Under the pieces are notes generated by a model that saw nothing but the letters and a program-made list of their open reading frames with translations, did not search any database and was not told the origin of the DNA. Below, one piece after another: positions 12,654-26,230 of a DNA stretch of 64,000 nucleotides (its first letter is position 1; each line of letters opens with the position of its first letter). This DNA is from Zantedeschia hybrid cultivar. Taxonomy: Eukaryota; Streptophyta; Magnoliopsida; Alismatales; Araceae. The stretch lies in the NCBI GenBank assembly GCA_030544215.1, contig JARZZO010000016.1, forward strand, positions 56,027,501-56,091,500, written 5' to 3'. Made by a program: the position numbers and the translations under genes.

Positions 12654-13420
12654 GGCCGCCGCCCCAACACCGCCCCCCACCCCCAAGAAAACTCTGCAAA
12701 TCAAATGCTGCAAGCGGCGTCCACAACCACCGGCAACCTGTGCAAAACCTCAAATCCCGCGGCCGAAACCCACCTCCCACCTCCGTCCTCCTCCCCCTTC
12801 CCACCCTTATCACGCATCAACGAGAGATCAAACACCAGTTATCGTCTGCCCAGCTGAACAAGGCTGATTGGGTCGCAAAGGTCGGAACTTGGAAGAAGCC
12901 CACGTCCCGTTCTTCCCCGCCCTCGCGCCTGCCGCGCTCGGATTGACGCCGCCGCCTCCGCAGCCCTTCGTTCCCTTCCTCGTCCTTCTTCTACTACTAC
13001 GTGGTATATTCTGGCGATTGCTGTTGTTTTCTTATGGTTGCCATCGTCAGACTTTGGAAAAGTCTCACATTTCGGCCTCCCGCGAGCACGTATGAACGCG
13101 GGGTGGCAGTTGGCGGGCGGAACCCGTCAACGCCCACCTCCCCCCGTGGTTTTTAATTCCAGTTTCCGCGCCCGCAGAGGCGCCCCACGGTTGTCGTCGT
13201 CGCTGTCGCGGGGGCTGCAGGGGAGCTCGAGCCCGCGAAGACGCGGACAAGCAAAGGTGGAATCTTTCGCCAAAATCTGAAGACCCATCGGTTCCCGGGC
13301 CCGGAAGAACACCACAGCGCCGCGATGTTTCGCGCCGCGCGCGCTCGAACCTGGTCGGGATCGGCGTCTTCTTCCCACTGGCGCGCCACGCCATGTGCGC
13401 GCAGCTTTCGGTTATACCTT
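12654..13420 (-). promoter_or_regulatory. GC-rich 5' leader and promoter region of PSK SIMULATOR-like gene
   Basis: The sequence upstream of the ATG at 12653 is strikingly GC- and CpG-rich up to about 13400, then turns AT-rich. On the minus strand a CCAAT box (inside CCCAATCAGC) occurs near 12868, and an AT-rich AAATTATAAGG stretch near 13430. The long proline- and arginine-rich open frames here overlap on both strands and look like GC-composition artefacts. No transcription start can be fixed from sequence alone. Confidence 0.45.
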
Positions 13421-14078
13421 ATAATTTATCAGATTTGTATTGTATCTACATAATTCTCCTCAAATCAAAGTTGTTTTCTATAAAAAAATCGCATATGCCA
13501 CAGACTCAAATACCATTTTGCAATTCTTACAAATTCTAAAGATTCGTAGTTACAAATTCTAAAGATCATAGGAATCATATTAAAAATTTGTACAGGATCT
13601 GAAGGCAAGCTAAAATTAAACAGTGTCAAGAGTGAGAGAAGATAAGTATTCATATGACAAAAAATACAAAAATATTCGAAGTAACGAATCAATTTTAAGA
13701 CTATAAATATAAATTCAACAGAACTAGTGGTCAAATATGCAAAAATCTTTTCCTTTTTTTGCTGACGGAAATGGATGGAGAAGGAGGGGATGGTGCCGCC
13801 AGATGACCAAAGGGGAGGCCTTGCTTGGTCAGACTGGGAAAATTTGCTGTTCTACGTCATGGGATTTTTTTCCTCTTTTTCTTGGGTGATGTGACGAACA
13901 ATCGCGCGTGGAGAATAAGGAATATGCGTTATGCTATGAGAAAGTCAAATATTATAAATCTAGACATAACAAGCTTTTTTAAATAAAAAAAAACCATGTC
14001 CATAAGTTTGTTGTCGAGACGTGTTCTGCCTTGTTGGTCAACATTGTTCAAAAAGAATTAGAAATGTGAAAGTAGAGG
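13421..14078. other. AT-rich intergenic stretch, no gene seen
   Basis: Apart from the 9-bp target duplication of the next MITE at its right end, I see no conserved coding frame, RNA gene or bounded repeat here. Confidence 0.4.
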
Positions 14079-14571
14079 GGGTTTTTTATTAAAATAATCA
14101 CATTTTAATACAAATTTAATTTTTTAATAAAAAATTTTATCTACAAGAATGATCACTTAACACGTCACATCAACTTGTCAGAAGACACTTCGTTGATTGA
14201 GCGCATGGTAGTCTTAAAGTTGGATTTGGCAATTCCGACTTTAGGTCGGTGTTGACAATTCTGACTTTAAGTCGACATTGCCAACGCCGACTTTAAGGAT
14301 AATATATATTGCCCGTTGTACTCCTCTTCTGCATCTTCTCACAAGGGAATTTTAAAAAAAAAAAATTAAAATTTCAACAACGTTAATGTTGACTTGGAGT
14401 CGGAGTTGGAAACACCGACCTTACCAATGTTGTTCTTTTATTAAAAAATGATATGTAGCTGTCGTCTGATAGATTGACATGACGCATCATATGATTATTC
14501 TTGCAAATGTTTTTTAATGATGATTAAAATTTTAAAGTTTTATTAAAATAAATTATTTTAATAAAAAACCC
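14079..14571. mobile_element. 493-bp MITE with perfect 9-bp TSD
   Basis: Ends are inverted repeats starting GGGTTTTTTATTAAAATAAT (left) and mirrored by the right end (TTATTTTAATAAAAAACCC). Perfect 9-bp duplications AAGTAGAGG flank it at 14070-14078 and 14572-14580, which fits a Mutator-type non-autonomous element. The interior carries several imperfect copies of CCGACTTTAAGTCGG-like palindromes (14240-14420). No coding capacity. Confidence 0.75.
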
Positions 14572-14858
14572 AAGTAGAGGGAAGGGCCCAAACGTGGGTT
14601 TGTGTATAAAGGCTACACAAGGCAGCGCCCACCTGAAGGTGACGTTCTCACTCTCTTTGAGTTCAAGAAAAGTTTGTATTTGGTTTTTTTAAGAGAAGAA
14701 TTGCCTCATTCTCATACTTATAGTTCAGAGTCTGTGTCACGAACTCCCTAGCTTAGTTAGTACAAGTTTTGCATGTTTTAGTTTCGTACTTAAAGTACAC
14801 CGGGGTGGTCCTAGTTTAAGCCTAATGGGATTGTATGAGGATAATTGAAAGAGATTAA

Positions 14859-15177
14859 GGACGTGTTTGGTAAAACTTCTACTTAAAAGTCACTTTTGGT
14901 TTTCACTTCTCACGTAGAATGAGGAGAAAAGTTATAAATAATTTTCATTTATTACAAAAGTCAACTCTTTTGGAACAACTTCACTCTTTTTCTAATCTTA
15001 AAAACTTCATCCTTATAACTTCTAATTAATGGGATGTATGTATATTCCTGTACCCTACCAAATTTGCGTGTATGAATCTGGCTCTCCTATCTTGTTATAA
15101 ATATGCCTAACATCTTTCAAAATATTGTAGTTGCAATTTTTAAGTCAAAATGCCATCAACTCTAACCAAACATGTTC
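14859..15177. mobile_element. Candidate MITE, about 319 bp
   Basis: GGACGTGTTTGGT at the left is matched by the inverted ACCAAACATGTTC at the right (11 of 13). TIRs with GTGTTTGGT are common in plant MITEs. No convincing target duplication, so boundaries and class are tentative. Confidence 0.4.
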
Positions 15178-17879
15178 AGGCATTCTTGGATATATAGCTC
15201 TGACTTTACTAGAGTTGACGTCTTCTATCAAATCTTTCCTAAATACTCTATTAGAATTTATGGCATTTTTCCCACAAAGGTATAATCATAATATTTTTTA
15301 AAAATATTAGAAATGTTTATAACAATGTTTGGGGAGCCAATAATATATTGCAAGGTGCTTTTATCAGAAAAACCTCTGGACCAAGGCTTCTTTCCAAACT
15401 CCTCTAGGTCACCCTACACCGCCAAAGCTCACAAGAATAACTCTCCCTTAAACCACACATGCAGGGCTACAAATCCTACAAAGAAAACACCACAAAAAAA
15501 CCCCAAAATCTAGTGAAAACCACACTTGCATGGAGTTGGAAAATTGCTCAAAACAATCCTAGCATGCTTTTAAAAGGAAGAACCTAGTTACTAAAGGAGG
15601 GACCATCACCCAACCTTGGGTCTTACACTCCTCCCAACTCAAACGAGCCATTCATGTGGTAGAACAGCCTCCAGGCCAGCCGGTGGCCCTCCAGTAAGCT
15701 CCACGGCCACCCATGTGCTGCCACCACCTTCGGCTCACCGCTTGACTCCACTTATCTGCCAATGCCACTGTCATTGTCACCGCCCCTTGCCATTGTGTTG
15801 GCCGCCGTAAGGGAGGAGAGGGAAGATGTGGTGGTGGTGGAAGGTGGTAAGAGGGAAAGAGAGCCTTGAGGGGAAGAGGAGGAAAGAGATGGAGGAGGAA
15901 GGTGGGAGAGAGAGAGAGAAGTGAGAAAAGAAATATGAACAAGAATAGATCTCATGTTTAGGTTAAATTCATGGAATTCAAAGAATAACTAAGTAAAGTG
16001 AACAAATGATTCAATTGAATATGCTGAGTTCAAAGAAAATATAATAGAGTATAGATTTCATATTTATGTGTCAATCAAATCATATCAAACATATCATAAC
16101 GGATATACATCCAAACCACAACATAAAGAGCCATACACATATACCAAAGCATATAGGCAATAATGTAAAGATCTTGGTCACTGCACATAACTGGAGAGTC
16201 TAAGTCCCATCTAGTTCCAAACCGCCAAGGCGTTATGTATCGCCATCCCATGATTTTATCGGTTGGAAATCAGGATTTGACCCGTTACCTTTGAGTTGTT
16301 CTATCCAATATGGATGCTTATACTAGAATCGGGTCCTACATTCTCCTTAAGATAGCAATGTCCAAATAGAATCATACATATATGATACAATCACATAACA
16401 ATAGATCATAAAATGAGTATAGATCTGAAATTTGAATTATTAAAGTGCTAATTACAGATGTAAGTCAAAATATATGTTGTTATATTGAAAATAGTCACTT
16501 AAAGAGTCAAGTAGGTCAAATAAGTGGATAATTAGATCAAAATTAATTCCAACAAGTTACTAGACTAAAAAGAATAGTACATAAATTTTCTTAGATTTTT
16601 CAGATCAATAATCATCACTTTCAGACATTAAACCTATTTCTCATAGCTAAAAATTAATAAATAGGTTGAATAATAGAAAACAGATTAAAAATTAACCAAA
16701 CTTGAGAAGCATGAGAAACAACTCATATGTAAAGTATACGCAAAGTTTCATACAGTTTGGAGGTCAAATAAGAAGAAAAGAAGCTCAAGTGGGAATTACA
16801 AAACTTGAGTCAATTTTGGATCAACGAATAAATAGCAAAATAATAATAAATAAATTTTTAAAAATTATTAATTTCACAGTAAAGTAGAATTCATAGAGAC
16901 AAACATGTGGACAAAATTTCAGGTCATTTGGACTCCAAATCATAGAGTTATGGCCAATCAAAGTTCGTTCAAGAACTCGAATTGTCATCAGTCTAAACAA
17001 TATAAAACACGTCTAGGGAGGTGAATACCTTTTTCAATTCTCATAAGGGTGTCTAGACATCTTCTAAACAAATCATACAACTTAGTTTGAAATACATTTA
17101 GTTGAGCTAACGCATTTTGAAACACGCCCTCTGAGCAGGATGTCTTTTAGATTGAAATTCCAAATTTGAATAACTACAAGAAATTGACAAAGAATTCATG
17201 GATCTAATTAAGATGTAAGATCATAAACTTAAATATCATGCTACCAGAAATATCTTTTGACCACTTTTGAAAATCAAAATATGTTTTGCATATAATACAT
17301 AATATCACTTGATGAGTTATCATCATCTACCTCTTGAAGAACACCAAATCCAATTCCTTCTTACACTTTCTAACAATCAATCCTCGATTTCTTCGCTGCC
17401 TAAGCCTTCTTCCACGTCTTCTAACCCTCCTAGAACCGACACCAAGCATTAGATTTGTTGGAATTTTTAGAGATATAAAAATACATAAACTTCATGAGGA
17501 GGAAGATCCTTGCAGAGTCAATGTAGTGGAAGCGACAGGATCAAGATCATCCTCATCAATGTGGGGAGGCTACCAAAGTCCCCCACAAATATCCACGTAA
17601 TAGATTCTCAGGGTCTCAAGGTGGTACCCCAAGGAGAGAAAGAGAGGGAAGGAAGAGAAATCGAGGAGAGAGGAGGAGCATGAAGAGACTCTTTCTCTTT
17701 CCAAATACCTTTGTATATATAGAGAAGTTTGGACTTCTACATTGACTGAAATTTCAAAAGGTTTGACATGATAATTCTAATGGAGATCTCATATTGATGA
17801 GACGTGAAATTAATCTCTCTAAGAAAATGTTCCTTATAAATGTTGAAGAGAGATTGCATGTACTAAGCCTGATATAATA
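15178..17879. repeat. Unclassified AT-rich repeat DNA, probably LTR-derived
   Basis: No credible gene. The block at about 16190-16530 (GAGAGTCTAAGTCCCATCT, TCCTTAAGATAGCAATGTCC, AATAGTCACTTAAAG) is a diverged direct repeat of about 21080-21350. The block at about 17215-17340 is an inverted repeat of about 20325-20450, sharing GAGGTAGATGATGATAAC. The serine-, proline- and histidine-rich frames at 15610-15960 are simple-sequence artefacts. Confidence 0.5.
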
Positions 17880-18362
17880 TGTGCGATAAGCATCAGGCGG
17901 ATCTAGGAGAACCTTGTGAGGGGGTAAAATACATTCTTATGTACTTAAGAAGAACTAAATATGTGCTTCTGGTACCTGGAGGAATTGATTTAAAGTTGCG
18001 AGTTTGCACTAACTCGAGCTTCCAATCAAATTTGAATAATGAAAATTTTGGGTCGGGTTCTGACTTGATGACAGACACAGGCTCACTGTTGCTAGGACAG
18101 TTTGGATGAAGAAGTTCATCCATGAACTAGGAGTAGTTCTACATGCTTCTGATACCTTCCCATTGTTGTATGACAATAGTGGAAGTAATTGAAGCGTGAA
18201 AGAGCCGAGGCACTTTCACCTAATCAGAGACAGTATTTTAGATGACATATTGTAATGTAGCAGATCTATGGACTAAGCTTCATCTTAGACTGTACTTGAG
18301 CATCACCTATGTTTGATGGAGATCAAACAAGAAGGTGATTGGCTTTAGTCTAAGTGAGAGAA
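17880..18362 (+). pseudogene. Ty1/copia RNase H end, decayed
   Basis: Reads VKYILMYLRRTKYVLLVPGG, a Ser-rich stretch (TNSSFQSN), then, after frame breaks, WMKKFIHELGVV, YDNSG and a VADLWT-like block. This is the order of the copia RNase H C-terminus (YLRRTKD, DSSFQ, WxxKFIxELGV, DNSGA, ADPLTK). It is followed by a purine-rich tract (AAGTGAGAGAA) and an LTR. Inactive. Confidence 0.7.
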
Positions 18363-19535
18363 TGTTGGATATAAGCGCCGTCAAAGCTAATCATTAAACA
18401 CCTATAGACATTTTGATTCCCTAATAAATGGCAATTAATTCATTATGAAGATTGACGTTTAGCTAATTACGCATTGAAGTCTATGGGATTATGTGAGAAT
18501 ATTAGATCACAATGAGATTGTGATAATGAGACCAATACATCTAATAATTCCTAAATTGTTTCCAGTCATAGGATATTAGAGACATGATATCTTATATCCG
18601 AATAGGCTAATGTGTGTTATGCATGCTCATATGATGAGGATGACTAGTCTCATAGTCATATGCGTGGGAATACTAGGCAACCACGCAGGTGCTCATTGGA
18701 GAATGAGTTTACTGAACTGATCTGACTTAAATAATTGGATAGTAATTACACGACTGTCAGCCAGCTTGGTTCAACATCACAGTAGCATGGTTGGTCTTTG
18801 GACTTGAGACACCAAAAATATCTTATCGGTGGACTTTTGGGCTTTGACATTGTTTCATGGATCTTTATCTACAGGGTTCTAATTAGTCAAATGCTCAGGT
18901 TCAGCGGAATACCTTCGAAGGTGATTGAGTGTTTAATATGGGATCATTCGATCTCAGTAACTAAAGAGAGAATGCTTCAAGAATGATGCGCGGGAGTCTC
19001 TGGCCTTTGTAGACACTATATCAGAAAAGTAATTTTCTGATATAGTACAATAACATCTAATCCAAGTGAGTTGATCGGATAGGGTTTGATAGCTGACCAT
19101 GTCCTAGATTAGTTCGGGAGCATTGTTTGGATGAAGGATTAAATCCACGTGATAATTGTTGACGGAAAAGTTCTATGAGTGGGTTGGTAAACCTCATTAC
19201 CTTCCGAGATCATGTTGTATTATTTGACACCCAACTTGATTAGAAACCCTGTCAAATTCAATTAAGTAATTATATATATATATAATATTAATTATTATAA
19301 GCCAATAAAGTGTTATTGGGATTAATGGGCTGAAAATCAGACTGGTTTGGCTTAGAGGGTCACACGCACAAAGATTCTTAGCTGGTGATATTTAAGTGGG
19401 CTTTATATTAATCTGAAGAATTTTGTGAAAAGTCGTCCAGTTAATATAAATAAACGTTATGTAGAAACCCTGGCCAAGCTCCAGGGCTTCTCCCAGACGG
19501 CCGCCCTCCTCTCTCTCTCTTTCTCTTCCTTTCTC
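18363..19535 (+). mobile_element. Copia-family LTR, 3'-truncated
   Basis: Starts TGTTGGATATAAGCG directly after a polypurine tract. It shares the order of blocks seen in the LTRs at 37734 and 50300: CTAATAAATGGCA, GTGCTCATTGGAGAATGAG, CACAGTAGC, GGTCACACGCA. Similarity stops near GGCCAAGCTCCAGGGC at about 19490-19535, where unrelated sequence follows, so the GC-rich U5 part is missing. Confidence 0.65.
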
Positions 19536-22245
19536 TTTGTGTTATATCTTGGATCTCAAGTTCATTAATTTGTTAACTGGCTAAGGTTAATTAAGCCTAA
19601 TCAGATTTAAATAAGCCTAATTAAGTCAATTAATAGATTAAAATGATTTAAATCTATTTAATATTTATTTAATAATATAATAATAAGTTTAGAATGAATA
19701 AGTGATTAGTTAAGTCAAAACAAATCCAATAAACTCATTAGTGACCCAATTAGGAAACTAGTTGATTTCCAATTCATAGTCAAATTTTCGGGTCTGAAAA
19801 CTGTGAGGAAGTGTTGTTTTGGGAATGCAATAACTTCTCGCACAAAAGTCTAAAAATGATATGACATATATGGTTGGAAATTGGATATAGACTACAACTT
19901 TTTCAAAAAGACCAAAAGCTAATTTCGATATTTAATGGGTCGAATCGGAGGGGGTTTATAGGAGGAAACCTATTATGCGTGAAAATCTGAGTTCCTAGTT
20001 TGAATCGGAGCACTTTAACTTGTTGGTTAAGGAAGCTACGGTTTGAATTCGACTTGGCAACTTTGGGAGATTAATTTGGGTAGTATTAGAGTATATATGA
20101 GGCCTTGGGGTCATACATAAGGTCTCCTCCACACAGCCCTAAGATAAGAGGTAAGAACTTAGTGTTCTTCATAAGAAAGAGAAGTGTTTTGATTTAATTT
20201 TCTTTGAAAATTGATTCTAACGGATGGATTGTTGTTCTTTGAGATTTAGAGGTCATGGGCGAAGCCTTAGATCACAAGAAAATCACGATTGGAGTGCTAG
20301 AAGGCGATTGAAAGGCATTAGAGGGGAGTGTTCTATATTTTTGAGGTAGATGATGATAACCCATTAAATGATATTTTGTATTAATATAAAAACTTTATTT
20401 TGATTTTTAAAAGTGATAAAACATAATTTTTGGAACCATAATCTATCAATCTATGACTTTAGATTTTACTTTGACATATGAATTTTTGATCAAATTTGCA
20501 AAATCCCATATTTTGAAAATTCATGACCTATACCCATGGTTTTCAGGACCTATATCTACGGTTTTTAGAAGTTGTGATCAACTTTCAACTTGAATTTAAA
20601 TTGAGCATAAGTCCTTTGTTCCTTGACCGATCGACTTGAAATGTTTAACACACTTTTATTGACCTGTTATACCTTCTGGTAAAAATATCATTAATTTTAG
20701 ATTTTATTTGGCTATTATTCTGCTATTTATTTGGTTGATCCAATTTGACTTAAGTTATTTATATGTCATTTGATATTCTAAATTATTTGTTTGAAGTTGC
20801 AATTACATGAAACTTTGTCCATATGATTATTTTGACCTCTTGAACATGTTCACCAAGTTTTATAATTTTTTGAATATGTTTGCTATTTTCGGATTTATTT
20901 GTTCATTTTTCATCTCTAAAAATTAGTTTTATTAGCCAAAAATTATAATTATTTGTCAAAAAAATCTGAGAAAATTTCGGTAGTGTACTCTTCGGTCCAA
21001 AAACCTATTTTGATTAGCTTTACTCTGATTATCCATGCAAGTTTGTTAAAATCTTGGTACATGCATAATCATAGAGTCTATTGTCCCACCTCGGATGACT
21101 GCAAATAAAACACAATTAACGGAATTTTTCCGTTGCCCATGGGTAGAACTCATCTACATATGCTTATAGAATGAGTCACAATCTTCTTAAGATGGCAATG
21201 TCTAAATATATATCAAACAAATATGACATAAATATATTTTCGTATATTTTATAATGATCATAGATTTGAAAATTAATTTGGCATATTAATACTTATATAT
21301 AAGAGTTAAAATATACTTTTATATACAAAATAGTCACTTAAATTATTTGACACATAATTATGAAATATAATTTGCTATTTAGATCCATTTGATTTAACTT
21401 ATAATTTACTCAGTTTGCTCTTTTGACATCTATGCTCAATTATTTTGATTTCAGTTTATTTGATTAAGAATCCATGTTCATTCTGATTAGCTGTTGTGAC
21501 AATATGAACTCTGATTTGATAAACTACCATGCCATGACAAGTTTGCTATATGTTCACTTCGATATGTTTAGTTTGATATATGATATGTTCTAATCATGGC
21601 TAATAGCTTGTTCAGTTAAATCAGAATCTGATCATACCTTATATGTTGTATGTTAGTTCAATTTGTTCTCACTACTAGAAAACACATGTGATTTGGTAAT
21701 TTATATTTGACCATGTTTTATATCATGATCTTATTTGAGTTATAGGATTTTGAATCGTATATATATTTGATATTATCACTATTCAATTATTATATTGTTA
21801 GCATTTGGTGGGTTTAATTTACCTACTGAGTGGTTGTACTCATAAATCTTACTAACATTTTCAAAGACTGGAGATGAAGAGTTAGCTGAGGAAGAAGACT
21901 TTTCTTAAGGAATTGGATTCAAACTCATTTAGAGGTTATCTAGAATTAGATTTACTATTTTCTTAGATTTGATGTAGCAGGCAATTGAGAGAGTATATAT
22001 ACTTTTATATCTCTTTAGTGAATTGAGAAATTTTATTTCCACTGCATATTTGATGAAATTTGAGGATCCTGGTTATGAAAATATAATAGAATATTTAGAT
22101 TTAATGATGGTAAAGAGTATGTTGATTGCTTGGTTATTTGTCTCTCATCATTCATCTTTAATTTGTATGTTATTTAGTTTCGTAGTTATGTAACTTGAAT
22201 ATGAAGTGAGTTTGAATAACTGAATCGAATTAGGGGCGTAATACA
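19536..22245 (-). repeat. Gypsy-type LTR-like DNA, mosaic
   Basis: On the minus strand the right boundary reads TGTATTACGCCCCTAATTCG, the kind of start seen in many plant Ty3/gypsy LTRs. The interior is AT-rich and non-coding and contains ACCTACTGAGTGG near 21830. It shares blocks with 15950-17340, one direct and one inverted. Internal boundaries are unclear and more than one element may be present. Confidence 0.4.
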
Positions 22246-25200
22246 AGAAACCTAAGAAGCAACACAAACTGTAGATGATCTGCTTGGGAGTGGTATGTTT
22301 GACATTGATGAGCAACCCACTCCTCCTCCACCAACAAAAGAAGAAGTTAGAAAGAGGAAGGAAGACAGGCAAACAGAACAACGCATAGAGCAACAAGCTG
22401 AAATAAAAAAGATTCAAGTGCTATAGGAGAAAAGTTGGACAATATGATGGGAAGAATAGATCAGCATTAAGCTGATCTATCCAAAATCAAGATGGGAATG
22501 GTTGAAATGATCAAGGTTTTGACAAAGGTTTAGAGGTATGTACTAGAATTGAAGACAGCTTAGCCAAGGAGGAAAGTGTTGGGATTTCTCGGGTTTCTCC
22601 GGATCGCTCACGCAGCGGAAAATAAAATAAAACAGCGATCTGTTTTCCCGTTTAGAAAAAACTAAAAACTACGATTATCGGATAATCGATTCTCACCGTG
22701 TGCGGATTCGAATCCGTAACCGTTCGGTTCCGTCGGTGCGACACTGCAAGCCGCGCAAGTGCCTGGCCTCTAGCGAAGTCTACGCGATCCTCCCCGCGAC
22801 GGATATCCTCGTGTTCCTCGTTCTTCGCAGCCCACGAAACCTCCGCCGGTCGCCACAACGATCGCCGCAACGCGCGGACGATTTCCCGTCGAACGGGATT
22901 CGGAGAAGCGGCGGAGCAGATTTGGATATGTCTAGACGCCAGAGAGAGAGAGAGAAACTGAGGAGGGGCGGCTAGGGTTAGCAGTAGCTTGGCCTGCTCA
23001 GCCCGTTCGCTATGTTTTATACTAACCGCGTGATTTTTCATAAAAACCCCCGGTTCATATAAAACCCACTTATTTATCCATCGCCTTGAGAATCATTTGC
23101 GTGTGACCCTCTAGGCCCAAGTACCAGTCCAGTTAATGGTCCAACAAGCCCAGTGACTCCTCACTGACTTTATTAATCAATTAATAACCCCTTATTAATT
23201 AATTAATCAATCGAATTGATGTTGCACATCGAATTCGACAGGGCCTCCAATCACGTTGGGTGCCAAGCAACACCACGTGAACCCGGAAGGTATTGGGGTT
23301 AAGTAACCCACTCTTGGAAGCTTTCCGCCGACAGTTACCATGTGGATATAATCCTTCATTCGTACAATGCTCTCGAGTCAACTCAGGGTATGGCGAGCTG
23401 TTAAACCCTAACCGGTCAACTCACTTGGATTGGATGCCGCTGATGAATATCGGAAAACTCCTTTCTCGATATTATTGTCCGCCCTGGCCAGGGACTTCCG
23501 CGCATCCTTCCTAGAGCATTCTCTCTCTAAGTACCGAGAGCGAATGATTCCTTATTGACACACAATTCCCTTCGACGGTATTCCGCTGTACCCAATCCTT
23601 GGCGTATTAGAATCCCGTGGCTAGAGATTCGTAAACCAAGGTCAAAGCACAGAAGTCCACCGACAAGGTGTCCTTGGTGTCTCAGGTCTGAGGACCATCT
23701 ACGCAACTGCGACAATAGAATCAAGCTAGTTGACAGTGAGGTACAATACCATCCAGTGATTCAGTCGGATCAGTTCAGTGAACTCATTCTCCAATGAGCA
23801 CCTACAGATTCGCCTTAGTGTCTCCACACAAGTGACTTATGAGATCAGTCACCCTCATCATATGAGCAGGATTAATCTGTACTAGTCTAACCGAATATCC
23901 GATGTCCTTCTCGGATATCCTCCGACTAGGAACGATTAAGAATATGTGTGTTTAAGTGATCAGTCTCATTAGTATGATCTCATCATAATCTGATCACTAT
24001 AGCACATATTCACGGACTTCATTATGAAACGATAATTAATGCGATTTACACATAATGAATATTATGCCATTATATTAATAAATGAACGAGATTTACATAG
24101 TCAGATTGGCTTGCAGGCCACCTAAAACTAACAGAAAGTAATTCCCATTCGTAGGAAGAGGACTGGTAACACACCTCCAGCCACTTCTTCTCCTTCACCT
24201 TCTCCTTCTAGACCCTATTCTCCTCCACTTGCTTAGCCAGAAACCACTTAGGAGACCTTCTATTCTAGAGGTCCCTGAGCAACCTTCTAAACATCCTTGT
24301 CCTCCACCACCTGCTCTCTCTACCATTCATCCCATTAGCACACCTACTCCTCCACCTCCACCAAAATCTCCTGTTGTTGAAATTCCACCTCCTCAACAAC
24401 AACTATAATCCACTGACATACCTTCTCATACTGATATTCTTCAAACATAAGTTGGACCCTCTACACCTCCATCTTAGAACACTGATGTGCCTAGTTCATC
24501 TTCCATTCCTGATATTCCAGTCACCTCAGTTGGACCTGCATCATCCTTCTCAGCCCCTACTAATATACATTTCACTGATGATGTTCCAAGTTCATCAGGC
24601 AGGAATTTATCACGTTCTCCCTCTCCACCACCTTCACCTTCCGCTATTCCCAACACCTTTGAGGTCACTCCTCCTCAATCACCTTCTTATGAGGAAGAGG
24701 AACCAGCTCTACCTCCTACTACCACCTGTGGAACCAGTTCTTCCACTGCACCTCCACCTCCTTCAGCAACTACAACTCCAAGGTTTAGATGTGTCACTAC
24801 TAAAGGTGAACCTACTGAGCCTACACCTAAGACTGAACTATAAGACAACATTCCACGATCTAGATGTTTGACACACCCAAGAAGAAGAGCAAGGAGCCTG
24901 CTACTGCAACCACTATTCCTAAGGGAAAGAGGCAACAGAGAAAACCCAAGGATGTTCCTCCAGTTCCTCCTAATCTTCCTCTTGTCTCACACCCAGAAGT
25001 TGCCTAGCTGGTCAAGTACCCACTACTCAAAGACATCTTTTTAGCCACTCCTAAGTACATATTGTTGTATATTGATCATCTAGAAAGGAATGCAAGACTA
25101 ATTGTTATGGGGATTCCCACTCTTTCTTTAGAGGATTACATTGAGCAATACATAGCCCAAAACAGGAGACAAGAGCTTGGTAAGGTCATATCAAAGGCTG

Positions 25201-26230
25201 AATGTCAAACAGAAGAACAATGGCACTGAGCACACCTGACTCTCTACTCCAAGTACATAAACAACAACTATGCCAAAGTGCAGCAAGGCCAAACTCCTTG
25301 GAGACTATGGGAATGTATGGTTGTTGAGCATGAGCTGGAGTGGGGCAAGTACGGGCATCAGACCTCTAGAGAATGCAAGAGATTTGTCAAATTCAATGAA
25401 CTCCGCAATGGAGTAAACAAGCCAGAGCTCACTTTAGCTCAATATCAGTACATGTTCAACACTGAGCTAGCTAGGCAAAGAGGACCAAGACTAGTTCTTC
25501 CTCTTGATATTGATCTTGATACCATTCCACCTTGCAACAAGCTTCACTTTGTACACTTTTTAATGATGGATACTCAGGAGGGAACACAAATTATGGAACT
25601 TTATAGGAAGACAAATGCAAAACACTATGCTAAGTTTGGCAGAAGCTTGCCATTTCCTCAATTCCTCAGCTTAGCAACCAAAAAATGCTTCATCTCTCCT
25701 AAAAACTCTTACGAAAATCTATTCACAGGCAGAGAGATATTCTGAAGAGAAATGGATTAAGGCCTATCTAGAAGATCATTAGCTCCTACTGAAGATTGAT
25801 AAAGATAGAGCTCTGAACCATAAAAGGCCATTGGCAATTAAAGGATTTGAAGATAAGCAGTACATAGACCATTCTGTTGACAGCTACATAAACTGAAAGC
25901 ACAAGTATCTAGCCTTCTACAACCTGAAGAAGGAACTGACAAATTAGAATCTCAAATGTACATTCAAGATCAATGATTTTCTGAAGTATGCCAAGAATCT
26001 TGTTCCTCCTCTTCTACGACTCAAAATGTCTCCAACAAAGTATCAATTCAGAATGAGGACAACTTATGAGCAGTACTGTGAGAAACAGCTTGCAGTTAGC
26101 CAGCCTATCCATCTTAACCTTGAGTCCTTCCAAGCCCAATCTAAATACTTTGACAAGAGGACCTGGGAAATCATTACTACTCATGTCCTTTGTGTCCCTT
26201 CTCACTTCATGCAGTTTCTTTAGATTTTTT
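22246..26230 (+). pseudogene. Retroelement ORF of unassigned type (coiled coil, Pro-rich, conserved C-terminal domain), interrupted by a solo LTR
   Basis: The coding remnant reads TVDDLLGSGMFDIDEQPTPP and a Lys/Gln-rich probable coiled coil. It then jumps the solo LTR (22577-24133) and continues in frame as RRKVIPIRRKRTGN and a long Pro/Ser-rich part. The C-terminal domain at 25278-25745 includes TPWRLWECMVVEHELEWGKY, LVLPLDIDLDT and MMDTQEGTQIMELY, and weaker homology continues to about 26220. Stops are frequent. It lies just upstream of an LTR, like the extra 3' ORFs of some copia elements, but I do not recognise the family. A second copy flanks the copia element at 37734-51884. Confidence 0.55.
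22577..24133 (-). mobile_element. Solo LTR (copia family), 1557 bp, TSD GAAAG
   Basis: Bounded by TGTTGGGATTTC and CTAAAACTAACA with the 5-bp duplication GAAAG on both sides (22572-22576 and 24134-24138). Reverse-complemented, it follows the block order of the LTRs of the 37734-51884 element (CTAATAAATG-like start, GTGCTCATTGGAGAATGAG, ACACCTTGTCGGTGG, GAGCATTGTACGAATGAAGG) with a GC-rich U5. There is no internal region, so it arose by LTR-LTR recombination. Removing it and one TSD rejoins the flanking ORF in frame. Confidence 0.9.

Noticed and set aside
12360..13394. Several long overlapping Pro/Arg/Gly-rich open frames on both strands
   Set aside because: They occupy all frames of a GC-rich promoter and exon 1 region. 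Only the frame giving MGCICS and splicing into DUF3475 is supported.
15610..15960. Pro/Ser/His-rich frames on both strands
   Set aside because: Simple (CCT/CAC)-rich sequence with no domain.
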